Below, piece after piece: positions 32,297 to 44,494 of a stretch of DNA of 64,000 nt (positions within the stretch are counted from its first letter, which is position 1; every line of letters begins with the position of its first letter). A program made the translations under genes and the position numbers. This DNA comes from Garcia nutans (lineage: Eukaryota; Streptophyta; Magnoliopsida; Malpighiales; Euphorbiaceae): the NCBI GenBank assembly GCA_947685225.1, contig CANTUV010000008.1, forward strand, positions 30,062,001 to 30,126,000, read 5' to 3'. The notes beneath the pieces were generated by a model. The model did not search any database, was not told the DNA's origin, and saw only the letters and a program-made list of their open reading frames with translations.

Positions 32297-34829
32297 TGTA
32301 ATATCCCAATGTGTGCCCTAGAAGTTTGGATATAATTGTTGTTTGTTTGAATTATGTGTATATGTTATGTTGATAAGAAAAGAAATTGAAAAGAGAATGT
32401 TTAGGTATGGTTTAATAAGGAAAGTAATGTGTAGAGAGAAAGTGTATATGTTGGGTATATGGTAATATATATAACATATATGTTGGTCAAAATGAGGAGT
32501 CAAGGGAAGAAGATATTTATTTGTGATATGTGAAATTACTTAAATGGGCATATAAGTTAAAAGAGTTAAGTTAAATGGATGAGGGCATTTAAGTAATTGT
32601 GTTGTTAGAATTGCTTGGTGGAGATTTAAAGAAGAAGAGAAGTTTGACTTGTCTTCATTTTCTCTTCTTTGCATTGTTTGGCCGACTACCAAAGGGAAAG
32701 GAGAGCAAGGGAGGTGATTTGATTTCTAAAATCAAATTGAAGGAAGAATCAAAGGATTAAGTTGGAGATTTGTGAAATTGCCTCAATTTTAGGTAAGTAC
32801 TTTCTTGTTTTCCTTTGTTATCTTTGAAGTTGTGTTTGATGTGAGTTATGATTTATTGTTCTTATGATTTGGTGTGTTTGAGATGTGTTTATAAGTGTTG
32901 AAATTTATTGTAGGTTACAAAGTTAAATAGGTGTTGGTTTTGGTTTGAAGATGGTATGATAAGTGGATGTTGATATTGAAAGAATAAGAGTGATGTTGGT
33001 TTTAGGGTTTTGAAGTGGTAAGTGATTTAATGTGTTGTTGATGTATTGTTAATGTGAATATTGTGATGAGCATGCAAGGTATGTGTTAATGACATTGTTT
33101 GTATTCATTTGAATGAGGTTATGTTGTGCACAATGTGTTTAAATTCAATCAAAAGAGATTTGGCCATGTTTAGGGTTTCTAATCATGAAAGACACGGCCA
33201 AACTAAGGAAGAGACACGGCCAAACCAAAGAATTTTTGGGAGACACGGCCAAGTCTAAGGACATTTGGCCGTGTTGGATGATTTTTGGAGAGACACGGCC
33301 ACTGTCTTGGCCGTGTCCCTTGCCCATGTTTGTCACTGCCTGATTTTTGTTGAGAGACACGGCCGTGTCCCTTGCCCGTGTCTGCTACTGGATTTTTGGG
33401 TTGAGAGACACGGCCACAAGCTTGGCCGTGTCCCTTGAGGGTGTTGGCTACTGTGATTGTTCCTTGCTTTTCTTACATTGTTTTGATTCTTCAAAGATCT
33501 TCTTGTACCTAACCCTAAAAGTAAACACTCTAAACATTTCTAAAACAAAGAATGATCCATACAAATGTATGTGGAAGATTATAAATCAATGAATAATCTA
33601 AAGTGTTAAGTATTATAATGATGATTCATATGATACAATATGAACAATGTTATGTTTTATGCATTGTGAATCTTGTAAATGGTAATGTGTTATATGAATA
33701 ATGTACTTTGAAATGTTATATCAATGAGGCCATTGTGATTGGCTATGATAACTCAAATGTGATGTGAAGCCATTGTGATTGGCTATGATGATTCAATTGA
33801 AAGAAATAAGGCATGTTTACCTAATTGATGATGAGAATTGAGAATGAAATAATAAATGAATTGTGTGACTAATGTGTTATTCAATTTTCAGAGTTTGTTG
33901 TTGGTGGCATGCCTAATGATAGTAACACTCTCTTGAAGTTAGGTTGGGCTTGATCCTTGAAGCCAAGTTGGGTAGAAGTTTAACATGTTTTACTCCCCTT
34001 GAAGCTTGGTTGGATCTAGTCCTTGAAGCCTAATTGAGATGTTACAACCCTTGAAGCTAGGTTGGGTTGGTTCTTGAAGCCAAGTTGGGTTGAGACTTAG
34101 CATGCTTTGTTCCCCTTGAAGCTTGGTTGAACCTAATCCTTGAAGCCTAGTTGGGTTTATGATAATGATAAATGTGATGATTGAACCAAAACATCTACTC
34201 TGAAAATTGAATGGTATATTAGTGTGTTTTGGGCCCATGCTTGTCTTTGTTTAATGTGAATTATGAATGGTAAAATGATTGACTAATGAGTTATATGGTA
34301 GGATGTTGAAATGTGATATGTTTATATATGTGTACTTTATGAAATATATAGGTATGTTGTTAGCCTTCTATCTATGATGTTGATTTATTAATAAAATGTG
34401 TGACATTAAATTGCACTAAAGCATAATGCTAGCATACTTTGTACTACTAAGCCGTTGGCTTAGCGCGATAGTGTTTGATCGCGCAGGTGACCGAGTTAAA
34501 CCTGAAGGCTCCTCGAGACCAAGTGAGATTAGACATTGAGGATTTTCTTTTGGGACTTAAAGATCAGAGAAGAGCTGCCAATCATGTATATATTCTATGT
34601 TTTGTAAACTTTGAATTATAACATATTTGTAATAACTTCCGCTGTGAATTATTAAACATTTTATATATAGTGTCTTTTGGATTTCTTTTATTTGTTTGAG
34701 ATTGGTTTCACTTATTTACAAAGATATTTGTTGTGTCTTTTTAAACCGTGGCATTTTCTATATTCAGTATACGTATATTACGATCGTTTAAGCATGCTTG
34801 GTACGTATACAGGGTATAGGGGTGTTACA
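32297..34829 (+). mobile_element. 3' LTR of the truncated chromovirus (copy g)
   Basis: 2533 bp from TGTAATATCC to GGTGTTACA. The cassette (about 33165-33450) is of the AGACACGGCC/GGCCGTGTC subtype. The double hairpin is perfect here: stem one at 34447-34463 (CTAAGCC-GTT-GGCTTAG), then GCGCGAT...ATCGCGC at 34463-34484. hAT-derived sequence follows directly, without a recognisable duplication. Confidence 0.92.
33165..33450. repeat. Palindromic GACACGGCC/GGCCGTGTC cassette in LTR copy g
   Basis: Several perfect or near-perfect palindromes such as GACACGGCCGTGTC, plus longer hairpins whose arms are GACACGGCC and GGCCGTGTC. They lie 0.87-1.15 kb from the LTR 5' end, the same place as in the other copies but with different spacers. 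Confidence 0.75.
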
Positions 34830-34917
34830 CCACCGCTCACCGGAGACGACGACTGTTGAAATTTTGCCCCCCCCCCCCCCCCCTCAACAATTCTCTGGTT
34901 CCGCCACTGACTTTAAA

Positions 34918-37900
34918 CATGCATCTTGATATCATGTGGCAGTGCTCTCCCCCTTAGTCTCTGTTTCATTTTTTTTGTTTTACTTTTTTATTTATTTTCC
35001 TTTTTTTAATTTATTTTCATTTTCTTTTTCTTTGTGTAATTTGAAACATATGTGATTTAAATAAATTCAGTATTTGAATTTTTTATTTTTTGTATTATTT
35101 TATCTTTTTGATGTTTTGTTCTTTTTTTTCTATTTTTGTATTATTTTTTAATTTATGTTCCATTTTAATTTTTGTATCTGTTTTTCTTTTCTTCTTTTTC
35201 ATTTATTGTTTTGATTTTATTTTTATGAAATTAGATTTCTATGTTCCATTTCTAAACATTTATGTTTCCAAATTCCAAAAACTCCTAGTTTTTTTTTTTT
35301 AATTTGAAATTTCATTCTGACAACCTGTCAAAGTAGCCTGACAACCTGAGTGGCTTGAGTGGATTTGAGCTGCTTAAGCCATGGTTCAGTTGTAAGCCTA
35401 ACAATGTGCTCTAATTCATTCCGGAGCCGGCCGCCGAGGAGGCTCGGCCTAACCTGTGTATAGCCTACCTGGCTTGATCAATGTGCGACTACTTGGTATG
35501 ACCTATGTATAACCCTGCCTAACTAGCCCATGTATAATCCTATCTTTTAATGAATAAAAAAATAAAATTGGCACCAAGAAGCCATCACTATCAACAACTA
35601 TGGAATCACCGTTATCATTTTCTTATCCAACATTAGCCAAGCCATCATCACTAGTAATAGACATGAGCAAATCTCCTCAACATCAATTTTTTGAGCTTGG
35701 ATTCATTGTCGCTATTGATTGAGAGATTCTCACCAATCATATCGCTTCATGGAAACACTTATTGGCATCATTGGATGTCACCAATCCGAGCATTATAATC
35801 ACACATTGTCGAAGGTCAATATCATCAATAATCCAATCAAACTTCCCAATGTCTCCATCGTCAAGGTCTAGTCACTCAATATTAGATGAATATTGGAGAT
35901 AAAGCAAAAGTATAGTTGGTAGCTTAGTTAAGTAAAAGAATTAGCTGTGTAGTAGCTTCTTCACTTACATGGATACCCTTGAGAAGACCTAGATCACTAC
36001 TCCTTTTTATGAATTTGAGGTACTTTTACTTTCCTCTTCTTCTAATCTCCTTTTCCACTATAACTCTGTTATCTCCATCTTTCTCTTTCTTGTCTCCCAC
36101 AGAACTTTATAATTTCCCATTACACAACCTAAATATCAATTCAATCCCCCTTCATGGTGCCATCCATACAGGCCAACGCAGTAGACATGCCATGATAGGC
36201 CAACCAAGCCCAAGGATAAAGAAACACACTAACAAGCCTTGTGGAAGTCTCTAGAACCTTGCGGAGAATTTTAGCACCTTGCGATGAAATATGGAAGACC
36301 CTAGCAGCTATGAGCAAAATGGACGAGTTGTAGGCCTATTGAACCTCTTTTGGTGAAGTTTGTAGGCAAGTTTGGAAGATTATACCTGCTCATGGTTGGC
36401 CAGCCAGCCTGCACAAGCCTAGAAGGATCTAGAATGCCCCAGAAACGCTTACTGAATGGATGGTATATCTAACGGGTAGCTAACATGTACTTTCTCCACA
36501 TCCTCCTCATAAGCAAAACCTCAATTTCCTAATTCTAAAAATTCTTCTTCTTATAAGCAAAACTCTGATTTCCCAAATCTACAAAATTTCCCAAACCCAA
36601 CAGATAACACAACATTTAGCAAAACATTCAGAGAAAAATATTAACCAAAATTAACTAACATTTCTTTATTGTTGTGTTAAATCGTGAATGAAGATAATTT
36701 CTTCTTCAACAATACCTAAGAAATCGTGATCTTCTTCTTCATACCATGCTTTCTGTAACTCATATTCGAGATGAGTTTTTTTCTTCTTCAAATAATGCTT
36801 TCTTTAATTCAAAATTGGGAAATGGGTTGTAATGATTTTCTGGGAATTGATTAAGATTAGGAACATAAATTTTTAGGTGTTAGATAAATTCAGATCTAGT
36901 TTTTAGATTCTAATGAGATTTAACTATTGTTTAATGGAAATAATCCATATCAATGTATGTGTTTTTCTACGCATTAGCTACTAAACACGATTGTGTTAAC
37001 AAACTAAGAAAAGCGCAAGTTCATGAAATTTTATGGTTAAATTAAAAGTTTATATGGATAAACTCAATAAATAAAATTCAGATGTATATATTTGGCCTCG
37101 TTAATATTAACATGGCCATCAATATATCTCAATTGCTTGTCCTCAAATGAATCTACCCCATGAAAATTTTTAATAATAATACTAGTTTCCATACACATTT
37201 TGTAAAAATCAGTGATAAAACGTTTCAATTAAAAAATAATTATAATTCATGCAGATTAAAATATTTTAAGAAAACACGAGTTGATAAATATGTGACTAAA
37301 ATATCGGATGGCTACAGCGTAGCCAAGAACTTCACCAATAGAAAAACATCCCAGAATATGCGGAATAACCGCCATAAATAAACTGAATAAATAAAGGCCA
37401 GCATCTCCTGTTCAATACTTGACATTTTTTACTTATTAAGTCTATGGATAAATGCCATTGATTTTACAGTTAGACTTCGATGGTCAACATGCCAATGGAG
37501 TGGATTAATGGAATCCCTCTTTACTTACCATGCAACCCTTACTTTCTATATTACAAATAAAAATCCAACGCTCAACCTTTCTTGAAACCTTCATTAACCT
37601 AAAGATTTTTTATCGTTCAAGAAATCTCTCTGCCTCTGACATGAAATAATAATCATCATCATCAGAAATTCAAAAATGTTGCATGCCTGTTATTTTAAAA
37701 TTGTGAAAATTCTTCATATACGTTGATGTCCCTACACAACTCCATTGGTTATATACAGAACATGAGGCAACTATATAGTTTCAGGATTTTGATCCATTCA
37801 TAGTAACAATGTTAGCATTTGGAAACATTTTTAGGTTCCAAAGAACAATACAAAACTCAGTTTGTATTTTAATAAATATATGTGACTGGCTTCCTCAAAG

Positions 37901-38125
37901 CTGCAATAAATATGCTCTAATTAGTGCTAATTAGCAATTCTATGAAGACTCGATACAAAATCGGATTTCTACTCTACACCTCTTCTGAGATTTCAGATTC
38001 AGATTGTGGTCAAATATTAAAAGTTCTATGCCAACACAGAAGACATGACTCCAACATTTTTTAGAAAAATTAAATCAACAAGAAAAACGGCAGCTATGCA
38101 CATACTTTTTTACTTTTTACAGAGG
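34918..38125. other. Intergenic DNA without a supported gene
   Basis: It begins with T-rich low-complexity sequence (34960-35310) and continues as ordinary AT-rich DNA. A 91-codon open frame at 35979-36254 starts with a hydrophobic stretch but has no recognised domain. The last few hundred bases before 38126 presumably include the 3' UTR of the PGPP1-like gene, which is transcribed towards this side. Confidence 0.6.
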
Positions 38126-41100
38126 TTAAACATCTTTTATACATTGTGTGGCATTTGGCAGTAGACTGTGACTGGCTGGTTTCAATCCCCTTTGAAGCCA
38201 ATAGTTTGTAAGTGACGCTTCTAGTTTCCTCACCTGTAAATGATATTTCCATCATCATCACACAGAAATTGAAATGGACTTGAGCAACTTAAAAATCCTA
38301 ACATAAAAGTACAATTATTACTAGGATTGGAAACTCCACTATGGTTTCACCAACATTTTGATCACTATTATATAATTTCATGTTCTTAAGCAGACAAATA
38401 TTCTCTGTAAGGTAAAGCAGCACAAATAAACTTACTTCATATGTTACAGCTGTCATTTCAATATTCATTAACTTTATTTTACTTTCCATGGAATATAAAG
38501 GTAACTTCATACAACACAATGCAAAATGTTCTCTAGATCTAATATACCAGATGCTAAATCAAGTAATAAATGATGATCAAGAACAATTAATTGATGGCAA
38601 CATCAAGCATGTAACTTGAGGTAGTGGCAAACACACTGTTCAGTGCAGCGAGTGATAATGAAGGATCAGAAGGATGTCTGAGAAACATAAGGCATCAACG
38701 ATGAAATTTTTCTCTTAAAAACAACACATTAATAATATAAAAATTTCCCAAAGGTTACTACTCGACGTGTGTAATTAGGGCTGGAAACTTCTCTCTCTCC
38801 CTTTGGAAAATGCTTTGGAAATGGAATTGCAAAACCTTATCCTAATTGCTTGGAATTGAAAATTCTCCCTTTAAATTATATTACCGCACCTATCTAGTTC
38901 ACACTCAACCCTAGCCAACCACAATGAACAGTGAAATTGGCACCAGCACTGAGAATCAGTGCCAGCAATTCTAGATCTTACCTTCTATCACATATCTCCC
39001 TTCTTGTCCCCATTTACCCTACTGCTCACTGCATTCATACCATTATGATCTTACCATCGCCACTGGCTATCCCATCCCAGCCATTAGTGATGAAAACACA
39101 TTTTCTGTCCCAGCATAATCATTTTTGTTTCTTCCTGGTCATATATAACTCTTATCATATTTTTTTTCCCCTTTCTTTTCCTTTAAAGGCTGATATCTTT
39201 TTGTGTTCCATCATTAGACAGTCTATTGTTTCCTTGCTTCTGTAACAAACAGCATTCCAACCTTTTGCTTTTCTGCTCGAACGTGATACCACCCACCAAT
39301 ATTCTGAAGTCAATTGATGCCCACTTCAAAACAAACAGTTATTTATATTCTTCATTAGATGAGATAGTTGTTGCTTTCTTTATCAACGTCTGTCTTTTCA
39401 TTGGTTAGATTAAAGCAACTACAGTTTTATTGATTTTAATTGCAGGGACTCAGTATAACAGGTCAGCAAGGTGTGTAGCTTTGGTTGGTTTGATGGTGAC
39501 GGCTCTTGTGCCATGCAAAATTGGTTTGGCAACTCAGGGTTGGCCATGGTTGAAAGACTTTTATGATTTCTGCAGGTTATGTAGATCTTTTTCTTTTTCA
39601 CTTTCTTTTGGCAGTTTCGAGGTTGGAGGATAATGCCCTTGAGCTCTAGAAATTGAAAGAACCGTTTATATTTTACAATTGATTGTTGTGGAAGTACAAC
39701 TCTAGACTCTGTTATGTAGTCCCATAATCAAAATATATATCTGGCCCAATTTTAGTTCCGCAAAAATTAAAATTGGAATTGAAATCATAATCTGAGTTAT
39801 AATCCCAATTTATTAGGATACCTTTGTAGGCGCCATATCCATTCTATATGTGATGGCTGATTTTTATTATTATAGTTTTTTATATTTCCTATTTTAATTA
39901 ATTAGTATTTCTATTTACTATTGGGTTATTTCCTATTTAATGTTGAGTTGTTTCCTATAATAGATTTATTTATCTAAAAACCTAAAATAGAGTCTAGGAA
40001 GTTTAAATATGATTTTCCTATTTTTTTAATAAGACTTGTCCTATTTAAAGGACTTTATGAATAATAAAAATTTAAACAAAATTTATCTAAAAGAATTATA
40101 GGAGTATGGAGCTCTCTTTTAATGAGATCCAAGGTTTAAAGCTCCCTTTGATGAGCTTAAACTTTAAGCTTCATTTGATAAGCTTAACTAAGGGAAAGTT
40201 AATTAACTTGAATGTCCCAGTCAATTGCCTTGTGACACGATCCTTCTTCCATAACCATAACAAAAACGTATCAAAACCCAAAAAAATGTGCGATTCCTTC
40301 AAAAACAACAACAAATGATCAAGTGTGGAAATGGCAAAATCGAGGGCGAAGGGTTTGTGTTGTAATTGTGATGAACTGGATGCAACCGCTCATCATCTAT
40401 GTAAAAAGCTATTTTGGCTAGAATTGGTAGATATTCATGAACTAGATGTAGAGGAGGAGAGTGTTGATCTTTTCAAATTAATTTATCCAAATTTCGAGCT
40501 TGAAGACAAGCTCTTTCTTCAAGAGGGGAGTAATGTTATGATAACTTTGTGGGCCATATCTATTCTAAAAGTGATAGCTGATTTTTATTATTTTAGGTTC
40601 CTATATTTCCTATTTTAATTAATTAGGTTTCTATTTACTATTGGATTATTTTCTATTTAATGTCAGATTATTTTCTATAATAGATTTATTTATTTAGGAA
40701 ACATAAAAAATAGAGTTTAGGAGGTTTATAATATGATTTTCCTACTTTTGAAATAAGAATTGTCCTACTTAAAGGACTTTATGAATAATAAAAATCTAAG
40801 CAGAATTTGTCTAAAAGTGTTATAGAAGTACGGAACTCTCTCTTAACAAGGTACAAGGTTAAACTATGAGAAAGCCAATTGACTTGGATTTCCTAGTCAA
40901 TCGCCCTATAACACGATCTTTTTTCCAAAACAATAACACAGTTTTACCATCCAAATGAACCTTGAAGGAATGACATAATGAACCATCTCCATAAGATATT
41001 CAGCTACACATATTGCAAATCTCAAAGGTCAAGGATATACCTGCCTCAATTCAGACAATGACAATGATGAACTTTGATGCCTAGGACAGGATCCTGGCCA

Positions 41101-43762
41101 GGGCAAGAGGCAGTTAGACCAAGCACTATGCTATATTTACCAGTCCCTTACTTTACATTTCCATAAACAGCCCTCAGTTTGTGAAAGGACCAATCATTTT
41201 AGGAGTAAAACATGTGGTCCAATCTTTAAAAATTAAGAGAAACTATTTTCCTCAATTCTTATGCTAAAAAGTTAAGTAATTAGATGTGCTTCTGTGCAGA
41301 CTTTTACCATTAGAAGGCATCCTAGTCTAAAATGGTGAAAATCATTTGCTTATTACCATGTGCCTTTCCCATATTCTACCTACTCTCTCTTTGTCTAATG
41401 GCTTTCTTACTTTCTCCATTTCCAGAATTTTATTTCTACTTTACAGAATATATTAATTCATGACATGTCAGTTAATGTATTGTTTTCACTTATTCCATTG
41501 TTATTAGTTTCTTAGTGGATCACTGCATTCTATTGCATTTATAAAGATGGAACTTCTCCAAGTTTCCGTTTTCCCTTGCTTTTTTTCCTGTTCAACCCCT
41601 CTGCATAAACCAAAGCAATTACCAATACTCTAGCAACCAACAAATGAAGCTATTGTCAGACCAAATGTAGATTGAAGTTGAAGTTCCTAATTGTACAGAC
41701 ATTTCCTGTTAAAAGCTTTGCTGGAGCATTCAATTTAAATCTCTTAGAACCTACTAACATATTAGCAAAACAAAAACTTCAATTTTACATATCTGCTAAC
41801 ACCATGTATCATACAACAGGAAGAAGAAAAAAGGATTAAAAACACCTTTAGTCTGAAATGGTAGTCGTCTTTCGTTGGACAAGTAACATTCGGCACCCAA
41901 TGCCTCAAGCAATATAGGGAAATCAAACACCTAAACTTTTTGCACTTTTCACTACTACAATGTTGAGCCATAATATAAGTTTAAAGAACCAAAATCTTGA
42001 CAAGATTCCAGAAGCCACTCAACCAAGATGAATGTGACTAAGGCATAAGAAGATTCAAGGGCAGCGAGGATATAAGGAGAACTAGATTCAGTGGTCATGT
42101 AAATTCATGAATGAATAATGGAGATTTGTACTGATTATATTATCTTGAGAAGCAACATAAACAAAAACCCCAGAATTTTGGGAATTTAGAGGTAATAGTA
42201 AGTGCTCCTGCTAAACTTCCTTTTTATGAGTTGAAACCTTGTAGAGCAAGTACCATAGCAGCAAAAGAAACAAGGCAGTATAATTCATCACTTTTCATCA
42301 AAGATATGACAAAAATGACATTCATGCACATGAACGTGGGAAATACCAACCTGCCTAACAATGAATGGCTCCTTAGTAAGACTCAATGGCTCTGTTAATA
42401 TAGTCAAAAAGCCATTTCGGTTCCCATATACAACATCAGTGAAAGGTCGATCACCCACCTGCCACAAACACTATCTCATTATCCATCTAAAACAAACTGA
42501 AAAACCAAGTAAATCATTTAAGAAGTTCATGATCTATATGAATACCATTATAAGTTGTGAGGATTTACAGCCAAAGTGCTTTTCAATTTCTTCAGCTGTT
42601 CCAGAAGGTTTCTTCACCCCTGTAGTGTATTTAGCAGATACCCGAATCAAAATTACATAAATTAGATATTTTGAGGTACTATAATTGGTCTGTTTAGCAA
42701 GTAAACGATGCAAATAAGTGGGCCAGAACATTAAGCAGTCTCTAAGTTTTTCACAATATATTAAAATGTGAATCATAGAATTATAAACCTTTTACTATAG
42801 GACCAGACCTTAAATTGGGAGCCAAACACTTACTATGCCTTATGACTTTGATCCCAATGGCCTTCTCGAGTGCCCTGGCTTTGGAATAATCATGGTCATA
42901 TTCATACAGGCCTAACTCATAGTACCATAGTACCAATAAGATAATATGCAAAATGATTATCAATAAACAGCAACTTAGCACCTAAGGAGATAGCATTACA
43001 AAGAGCCATGCCAAAATTACCAGCAGAGTTACTAAACACAGCGAGATCATTGCCAAAAACTGATTTACACTGTTGTATCGATGAACCAAGAGGACCCCAC
43101 AATGTCAAAGAGTAAGGCACCGTGATTGTGTTATCCTTATCAAACACAACACCTTTAAAACCTCTTCTATGCAGCTCTGCCCAATCAATGTACCTTATAT
43201 CACGCACTGCTACGTGAGGAAGAGCAAAATGCTGCTCTTTGAAGAACACTGACACCGAAGAAATAATCCCTTCAACGTTGATTCGTTGGCCCAAAGATGC
43301 TTTTAAATCTACCCACCACATATTTGTGAAAAGTCTTTTGGGTGTTTTTATTTGGGTCTCTTGTTCTTCTGCTTTTTTCTGCTCTTGTCCTCGGTTTTGG
43401 GTTTCTGGGTTTTGGTTAGCAAAGGAGTTACTGACAATAGAAGATCGAAATTGGTCAAATGACGAAAGATTGTAGTTAGGGTGGTGTGAGTAGCATGTGT
43501 TCTTGCTGGAATGGTAATTTTCTTGCTCTTTGTGGTTGCAATAGCTAGTGCGGAGGAGAGTGACGGAACAGATGGAGTGAGTTTGGTATTTGGGAATGGA
43601 AAAAGAGTTGGATTTTATTGTGTGAAGAGAACGGAAGGGAGGGAAATGAAAAGGGGTTGGAGTGGGACAAATGCAGCCGGGAACGGAAGCAACATAGGCG
43701 CACAGCATTTCCGCTTCCAAATTATTTGGACTCGGGATTTTATTTATATTTTTCAACTCCAT
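38126..43762 (-). CDS. PGPP1: PGPP1-like phosphatidylglycerophosphate phosphatase, five exons
   Basis: Exons on the minus strand: 43762-43021, 42911-42834, 42619-42546, 42458-42351 and 38233-38126. Splicing at GT...AG sites keeps one frame of 369 residues; a second Met at residue 19 would give 351. The Ser/Thr-rich N terminus looks like an organelle transit peptide. HAD motif I is FDKDNT (about 207-212), with D208 the expected nucleophile; motif II is VFSNSAG (242-248), motif III lies in RVKKPSG (exon 3), and motif IV is GDRPFTDV (start of exon 4). The family (Arabidopsis PGPP1, yeast GEP4, bacterial YqeG) dephosphorylates phosphatidylglycerophosphate to phosphatidylglycerol, needed for thylakoid and mitochondrial membranes. 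The last intron is 4.1 kb and holds a small LTR element. All motifs are intact, so the gene is probably functional. The start codon is uncertain. Confidence 0.92.
39811..40938 (+). mobile_element. Miniature LTR retrotransposon in PGPP1 intron 4
   Basis: Two related repeats, 39811-40262 and 40534-40938, behave as LTRs: the right one starts TGTTATGATAAC and both end ATAACA. Flanks CAATT (39806-39810) and CAGTT (40939-40943) match at 4 of 5 bases. The interior is only about 270 bp. It has a degraded tRNA-iMet primer-like site after the first LTR (GTATCAAAACCC, changed from GTATCAGAGCCC), a short frame, and a purine-rich AAGAGGGGAG before the second LTR. It is a deletion derivative or TRIM-like element, moderately old by LTR divergence. 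It reads opposite to the host gene. Confidence 0.75.
40331..40540 (+). pseudogene. Gag zinc-knuckle fused to the Pol C-terminal end
   Basis: This frame in the miniature element begins MAKSRAKGLCCNCDE, resembling the Gag zinc-knuckle region of gypsy elements (REKGLCYNCDE...HRCK), and continues KKLFWLEL. About 40 residues later it reads YPNFELEDKLFLQEG, resembling the extreme C terminus of gypsy Pol (FPxFxLEDK...GG). Everything between has been deleted while the frame stayed open. The frame ends in or just past the polypurine tract/LTR. Confidence 0.6.
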
Positions 43763-43950
43763 TTTTAATTTACGTATTTACAGTATTTAGGAACTTAAGT
43801 TATGCCAATCCCTTGTCCCATTCATTTGCACCTTTTCCCTAAGTTATGCCAATCCCTTGTCCCATTCATTTGCACCTTTTCCCTTGTCACCGTATCTGTA
43901 TCTTTTTTTTTTCAAACTCATATCTCTATTTTTAAAATGGGTAATCTTTG
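43763..43950 (-). promoter_or_regulatory. 5' flank of the PGPP1-like gene with a 44-bp tandem duplication
   Basis: Two perfect head-to-tail copies of a 44-bp unit occupy 43796-43839 and 43840-43883, starting about 35 bp upstream of the first possible ATG. They therefore lie in the proximal promoter or 5' UTR. On the minus strand each unit contains GGGACAAGGGATTGGCATAA, with a CCAAT-box-like ATTGG. I see no clear TATA box. A LINE tail begins at about 43951. Confidence 0.6.
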
Positions 43951-44245
43951 GTTTTTTTTTTTTTTTGAGGTAAAAGAAACCTTTATTAATCAACAAGAGT
44001 ATAAATGTCCTTTAGAACGTGAGATAAAACATCAAGAGGAACTTCCTCTTAAAAAACAAAAGCAGAATCGTGAACAAAAGATCCATTTTACCATGGCATG
44101 TGCAGCTGCATTGCCCTTCCTACGTGCACGAGAGAAGCGGCACTCGTTAAAGCTATTTGTAAGGTTCCAAATATCAGCACGGAGCACACTTATAGGAGCC
44201 TGAATGACAATCAATTTCATATTGCAACACTCAGCGATTGATAAT
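43951..44245 (-). mobile_element. 5'-truncated LINE (L1-type) 3' end
   Basis: Read on minus, the sequence encodes LIVIQAPISVLRADIWNL, then a segment ending RRKGNAAAHAMVKW. This is typical of the RNase H-like domain at the 3' end of plant L1 elements (RxxNxxAHxLAK). Stop codons and a 3' UTR with AATAAAGG follow, then a poly(A) tail (poly(T) on plus, 43952-43966). The 5' end is cut near the SINE-like pair. Target duplications were not found. Confidence 0.75.
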
Positions 44246-44251
44246 CCGTTT

Positions 44252-44484
44252 CTGTAACGACCCTCCCCGACCAGGTCGGCTGCCCGGCCCACTAGTGGCT
44301 TACGGCCCGGCCTTTTCACCACCTGGGCACGGAGTCCGCAGGAGGCAAGCGATCGCTACAGTACTGGACAGCCCTCGCAGCCCACCCAGCAGGAATTTGT
44401 TTATTTGGCTCCCTAAGGAGTCGCCTCCCTGGATCGAACCCCTGACCTCCCACTTAAGAGAGCCAGCGAGAACCATCCAGTACC
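44252..44484 (-). repeat. SINE-like repeat, copy 1
   Basis: On minus it starts GGTACTGGATGG and soon contains GGGGTTCGATCC, a match to the Pol III B box. An A-box-like stretch (TGGTTCTCGCTGG) lies before it. The rest is GC-rich and ends GGGTCGTTACA. About 233 bp, homologous to 44495-44734. Reading it as a tRNA-derived SINE fits the B-box position. A small LTR-like TGTAACGACC...CCAGTACCA reading on plus is the alternative. No A-tail or target duplication is visible. Confidence 0.5.
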
Positions 44485-44494
44485 ATTTTTTTAA

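Larger units (their letters stand above)
31114..34909. mobile_element. hAT-type element or MITE carrying a chromovirus fragment
   Basis: The ends are inverted repeats: CAGGGGCGGAGC at the left and, on the opposite strand at the right, CAGTGGCGGAAC (10 of 12 match). They are flanked by 8-bp duplications ACCTTAAA (31106-31113) and ACTTTAAA (34910-34917), 7 of 8 matching. Eight-base duplications with CAG-starting ends are typical of hAT transposons. Only about 280 bases (31114-31315, 34830-34909) are hAT sequence, with long G/C runs near both ends; the rest is a chromovirus piece. No transposase is present, so it is non-autonomous. Confidence 0.7.

Noticed and set aside
35979..36254. 91-codon frame with a hydrophobic start, possible secreted peptide
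   Set aside because: No recognised domain, ordinary base composition, and nothing to support promoter or splicing. Left as unassigned intergenic DNA.
42361..42660. 99-codon plus-strand frame
   Set aside because: It is antisense to exons 3 and 4 of the PGPP1-like gene, which explain the sequence fully.
43239..43768. Plus-strand frames with a hydrophobic or cysteine-rich look
   Set aside because: They are antisense shadows of exon 1 of the PGPP1-like gene.
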